From Aureispira sp. (GTDB lineage: Bacteria > Bacteroidota > Bacteroidia > Chitinophagales > Saprospiraceae), in assembly GCA_024222455.1 (NCBI GenBank), contig JAAEPD010000307.1:1-43483 (forward strand): 43,483 nt of DNA. The letters are read 5' to 3'. The position numbers and the translations under genes were made by a program. The notes under the pieces were generated by a model. It searched no databases, was not told where the DNA came from, and saw nothing but the letters and a program-made list of their open reading frames with translations. This document shows, in pieces, positions 41,223 through 43,483 of the stretch; position 1 is the first letter of the stretch, and every line of letters begins with the position of its first letter.

Positions 41223-41600
41223 CTATTTTTGTCTAACTAGGGTAACTGTTTCTTGGGCATCTAAGAAAATTAGTGTGTTAGCATCTAGTTTTTGAATTTT
41301 GAACTGTTCTTTTATATTAGGATTTGCTACGTTTATAATATGCAAAAAACGATCTTTATTTTCTTCCTTTATAGCCCATTGGCTTTTGTCCTCAATTGGA
41401 ATCCCATCCTGTTTTCGAATAACTATTCCATCAGCTTGAAATTTAAATGTAATTTTTTTTCCATGAGGAAGTGCTTCTCCATTAACTGCTTCTAAGTCCC
41501 ATGTCCCAATAAGAGATGGCTTTTCTGAAGCAGAACCACATGCTGTAAATATAGTTGTTGAAAGTATTAAGAAACAAAAAACGTGTAATCTATTCTTCAT
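41223..41600 (-). CDS. Lipocalin-like small lipoprotein (paralogue 2)
   Basis: I start this at 41600, giving 125 residues beginning M-K-N-R-L. This matches paralogue 1 and puts the lipobox I-F-T-A-C with C21 in the right place; a longer frame to 41630 and an ATG at 41603 are possible. L-I-G-T-W-D-L, F-Q-A-D-G-I-V-I-R, Q-W-A-I-K-E and L-D-A-N-T-L-I-F-L-D-A-Q-E-T-V-T-L repeat the order seen in paralogue 1. It lies 64 bases upstream of that gene on the same strand, so a tandem duplication is the simplest origin. Function is unknown. Confidence 0.83.
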   Translation of the reverse strand: MKNRLHVFCFLILSTTIFTACGSASEKPSLIGTWDLEAVNGEALPHGKKITFKFQADGIVIRKQDGIPIEDKSQWAIKEENKDRFLHIINVANPNIKEQFKIQKLDANTLIFLDAQETVTLVRQK

Positions 41601-41721
41601 CATTGAATTTTTAGAAGTATTATAAACCATTTAGACCAACAATATAGAAATTTAAATCTAGCCAGTCCCTAATTTATAGACTAATTAGTACCTTAGCGCC
41701 AAGACCTAAAAAAAAACATTT

Positions 41722-42846
41722 ATGAAAACACAAGTTGCAATTATAGTGGGCACTCGCCCAGAAGCGATAAAGCTAATTCCTGTTTATTTGGCTATGCAAA
41801 AGTCAGAGACACTAGAACCTGTCTTAATATCTACAGGACAGCATAAGGAGATGTTAGCGCAAATTTTTACATTTTTTGGAGTACAGCCCAATATAGAGCT
41901 TGATGTGATGTTGCAGGGACAAACCTTGACACAGCTTACTGCTCGTATTGTAGATCGTTTGGGTAACCATATCGCTGAAAACAATTATAAAACAGTGATT
42001 GTACAAGGAGATACCACTACTGCTTTTATTGCAGGTTTGGTTGCTTATTATCATCAGATACCAGTAGGTCATGTAGAGGCTGGTTTGCGTACTTACGATA
42101 AATATTCTCCATTTCCAGAAGAGGTGAATAGACGGTTGATAGGTACCTTTGCACAGTTCAATTTTGCACCAACATCTAAGGCTGTAGAGGCTTTGAAAAA
42201 GGAAAATATAGATGGTATTTATATGGTGGGTAATACAGTAGTAGATAGTCTATTGTTGTGCTATGAAAAGGTACAAAAGCAAGAAGCTAGCTATGAACAA
42301 GAGTTTGGTTACTTGTGGGAAGGGAAGGAAAAATTGACCTTGATAACAGGACACCGTAGAGAGAGTTTTGGAGAGGGGTTCTTGAATATGTGTAGAGCCA
42401 TCCGAAGAATAGCAGAACGTTATGAAGATATGACCTTTGTTTATCCTGTTCATCTTAATCCGAATGTGAAAAAGGTAGTACATGAGGAGCTGTCAGGTAT
42501 TACTAATGTACAACTCATTCAACCATTACCTTACGATAAGTTGATCTATTTAATGAGTAAGGCTAATATGATTTTGACCGATTCGGGAGGAATACAAGAG
42601 GAAGCACCCACTTTTGATGTGCCAATCGTTGTTATGCGAAATAAAACAGAACGTGAAGAAGGAATAGAGGCTGGTTGTGCAGTATTGGCAGGGACTACAG
42701 AAGAGGGTATTGTAAGTCATTTTACAAAAATTATGGATGATGCAGACTTGTATGCTCAAATGACTAAGGCCAAAAATCCTTATGGTGATGGGACAACCTC
42801 TCAACAAATAGTAGAAATCTTAGAGAAGTATTTTCAGAGTCTTTAG
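41722..42846 (+). CDS. wecB: UDP-N-acetylglucosamine 2-epimerase (non-hydrolysing), WecB/WbpI-like
   Basis: The enzyme interconverts UDP-GlcNAc and UDP-ManNAc; WbpI-type members act on the di-acetamido uronate form. The 374-residue length is standard. G-T-R-P-E-A-I-K is at 10-17. The acid and base positions can be placed at D97 (Q-G-D-T-T-T), E119 (V-E-A-G-L-R), E133 (P-F-P-E-E) and H211 (T-G-H-R-R-E). D-S-G-G-I-Q-E-E-A-P and R-N-K-T-E-R-E-E-G occur downstream as expected. It is separated from the main locus by lipoprotein genes, but its product is needed for ManNAc-type sugars. Whether the substrate is UDP-GlcNAc or the 3-acetamido uronate cannot be decided from sequence by eye. Confidence 0.94.
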   Translation: MKTQVAIIVGTRPEAIKLIPVYLAMQKSETLEPVLISTGQHKEMLAQIFTFFGVQPNIELDVMLQGQTLTQLTARIVDRLGNHIAENNYKTVIVQGDTTTAFIAGLVAYYHQIPVGHVEAGLRTYDKYSPFPEEVNRRLIGTFAQFNFAPTSKAVEALKKENIDGIYMVGNTVVDSLLLCYEKVQKQEASYEQEFGYLWEGKEKLTLITGHRRESFGEGFLNMCRAIRRIAERYEDMTFVYPVHLNPNVKKVVHEELSGITNVQLIQPLPYDKLIYLMSKANMILTDSGGIQEEAPTFDVPIVVMRNKTEREEGIEAGCAVLAGTTEEGIVSHFTKIMDDADLYAQMTKAKNPYGDGTTSQQIVEILEKYFQSL

Positions 42847-42870
42847 ACACAGACCTGTTTTAATATAAAA

Positions 42871-42900
42871 AGCCTCATAGCAACGCAATGTTATGAGGCT
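42871..42900. terminator. Bidirectional terminator after wecB
   Basis: Arms 42871-42882 and 42889-42900 pair over 12 bases with one G-U around a 6-base loop. CTTATTTTTC follows on the + strand and TTTTATATTA on the minus strand. It serves wecB (+) and the convergent lipoprotein gene (-). Confidence 0.85.
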
Positions 42901-42921
42901 CTTATTTTTCATGGGCAATCG

Positions 42922-43305
42922 TTACATTTTTTTGAGAGTAACAGGACCTGGTTTATCTAGAAAAATAAAGGTAGAACCATCCAACTGTTTGATCTCATGT
43001 TCTTGAGGATCTCGCCCTCCAGTGTTATCGCCTGTTATCACTAAGAACTTCTTGCCATCTTTTTCCTTGATTTTCCATTGACCTTTGTGTTCAGAATCAT
43101 TTCGTTTTCTAATCAAAGTGCCATCTGTCTTAAATTCTACTGTAGTAGAGGCTTCTCTTTCAGATACGCTGTGTCCTGCTGGTGCTTCCAATTTCCAAAC
43201 ACCAACTGGTGAGTCATCTCCTCCATCATTGCTTGGATTGTCACAAGCAATATTTAGACTAATAAGAATACTTAGGATTAATGTATAATACGTAATTTTG
43301 AACAT
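42922..43305 (-). CDS. Lipocalin-like small lipoprotein (paralogue 3)
   Basis: The 127-residue product has a lipoprotein signal with L-N-I-A-C at its end (C21). An acidic linker N-D-G-G-D-D and a domain in the same order as the two paralogues to the left follow: V-G-V-W-K-L, F-K-T-D-G-T-L-I-R-K-R, Q-W-K-I-K-E, and L-D-G-S-T-F-I-F-L-D-K-P-G-P-V-T-L. It is the most diverged of the three. Wedged between it and the others is wecB on the opposite strand. Function is unknown; a metabolite-binding or stress-related envelope lipoprotein is a guess. Confidence 0.83.
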   Translation of the reverse strand: MFKITYYTLILSILISLNIACDNPSNDGGDDSPVGVWKLEAPAGHSVSEREASTTVEFKTDGTLIRKRNDSEHKGQWKIKEKDGKKFLVITGDNTGGRDPQEHEIKQLDGSTFIFLDKPGPVTLKKM

Positions 43306-43382
43306 AGTTTTAGTTGTTTATGGTGTAGATTATTACCTTTGAATTGAAGAGATTTAAAAACAAAAAGTTAAAATAAAAAAAG

Positions 43383-43445
43383 TGGTTTGTAATGTTTAGC
43401 TTAAAAGTGACGAAACTTTTAGAAAAAGCAAACAACTACAAACCA
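43383..43445 (+). repeat. Nested inverted repeat at a predicted start codon
   Basis: Outer arms 43383-43391 and 43437-43445 pair over 9 bases. A middle stem pairs 43394-43397 with 43430-43433 and 43399-43400 with 43428-43429, leaving one bulge. Inner arms 43402-43408 and 43415-43421 pair over 7 bases with a 6-base loop. The right outer arm includes the A of the ATG at 43445. Confidence 0.7.
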
Positions 43446-43483
43446 TGAACAAGTTAGTGATAAATGAATATTTTGTCAAATAT
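43445..43483 (+). CDS. Start of an unidentified open frame cut by the window edge
   Basis: ATG at 43445 opens a frame of 13 codons (M-N-K-L-V-I-N-E-Y-F-V-K-Y) that runs off the window without a stop. No function can be read from so few residues. The nested hairpin that overlaps its start, and the lack of any RBS-like sequence, are the only context. It may be a real gene, possibly of a mobile element, or chance. Confidence 0.35.
   Translation, partial: MNKLVINEYFVKY

Noticed and set aside
41601-41630. Longer start for lipoprotein paralogue 2
   Set aside because: The start at 41600 aligns with paralogue 1 (M-K-N) and puts the lipobox cysteine at position 21, as in its paralogues.

Overview
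The window looks like a chromosomal segment of a low-GC member of the Bacteroidota, plausibly a Saprospiria/Aureispira-like marine bacterium (the lineage is an inference). The supporting signs are proteins with type IX secretion system (T9SS) C-terminal sorting domains, a PorV/PorQ-family outer-membrane protein, TAnnTTTG-type -7 promoter boxes, and a general lack of Shine-Dalgarno sequences before starts.

The left part (1-17160) is a mosaic of mostly unlinked genes. It holds the end of a T9SS cargo-like protein followed by a PorV/PorQ-family gene; greA with an unusual hairpin-rich leader, then a HIT hydrolase; a membrane protein of unknown function; an alpha/beta hydrolase; a glucosaminidase lipoprotein; and a 1118-residue secreted beta-propeller plus leucine-rich-repeat protein. 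These are followed by ruvC, an LPG-synthase-type flippase-like membrane protein, and a minus-strand run (GyrI-like protein, adenine deaminase, GT-C glycosyltransferase, unknown protein). The part ends with a secreted cytochrome c / copper monooxygenase-like protein.

The right part (17377-42846) is a large surface-polysaccharide locus, nearly all on the + strand and tightly packed. It begins with an ABC exporter (Wzm and Wzt with a C-terminal cargo-binding domain). Next come a DegT aminotransferase, a WbqC protein, two divergent DegT-fold proteins, a methyltransferase, a sulfotransferase, several GT2 and GT4 glycosyltransferases and an AsnB amidotransferase. A CDP-6-deoxyhexose branch follows (RfbF, RfbG, a reductase/epimerase and a RmlC-like epimerase), then further glycosyltransferases, and a WlbA/WbpB-like oxidoreductase with a WbpD-like acetyltransferase. 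WecB/WbpI-like UDP-GlcNAc 2-epimerase closes the set. Together they predict a heteropolysaccharide exported by an ABC transporter, containing a 2,3-diamino uronic acid (possibly amidated), a CDP-derived 6-deoxyhexose, and sulfate and methyl decorations.

Between and after these lie a dihydrofolate-reductase-family protein, a GNAT-YoaP acetyltransferase and three paralogous small lipocalin-like lipoproteins, two before and one after wecB. The window ends in a nested inverted repeat at the start of an unidentified truncated reading frame. No rRNA, tRNA, CRISPR array or complete insertion sequence was seen.
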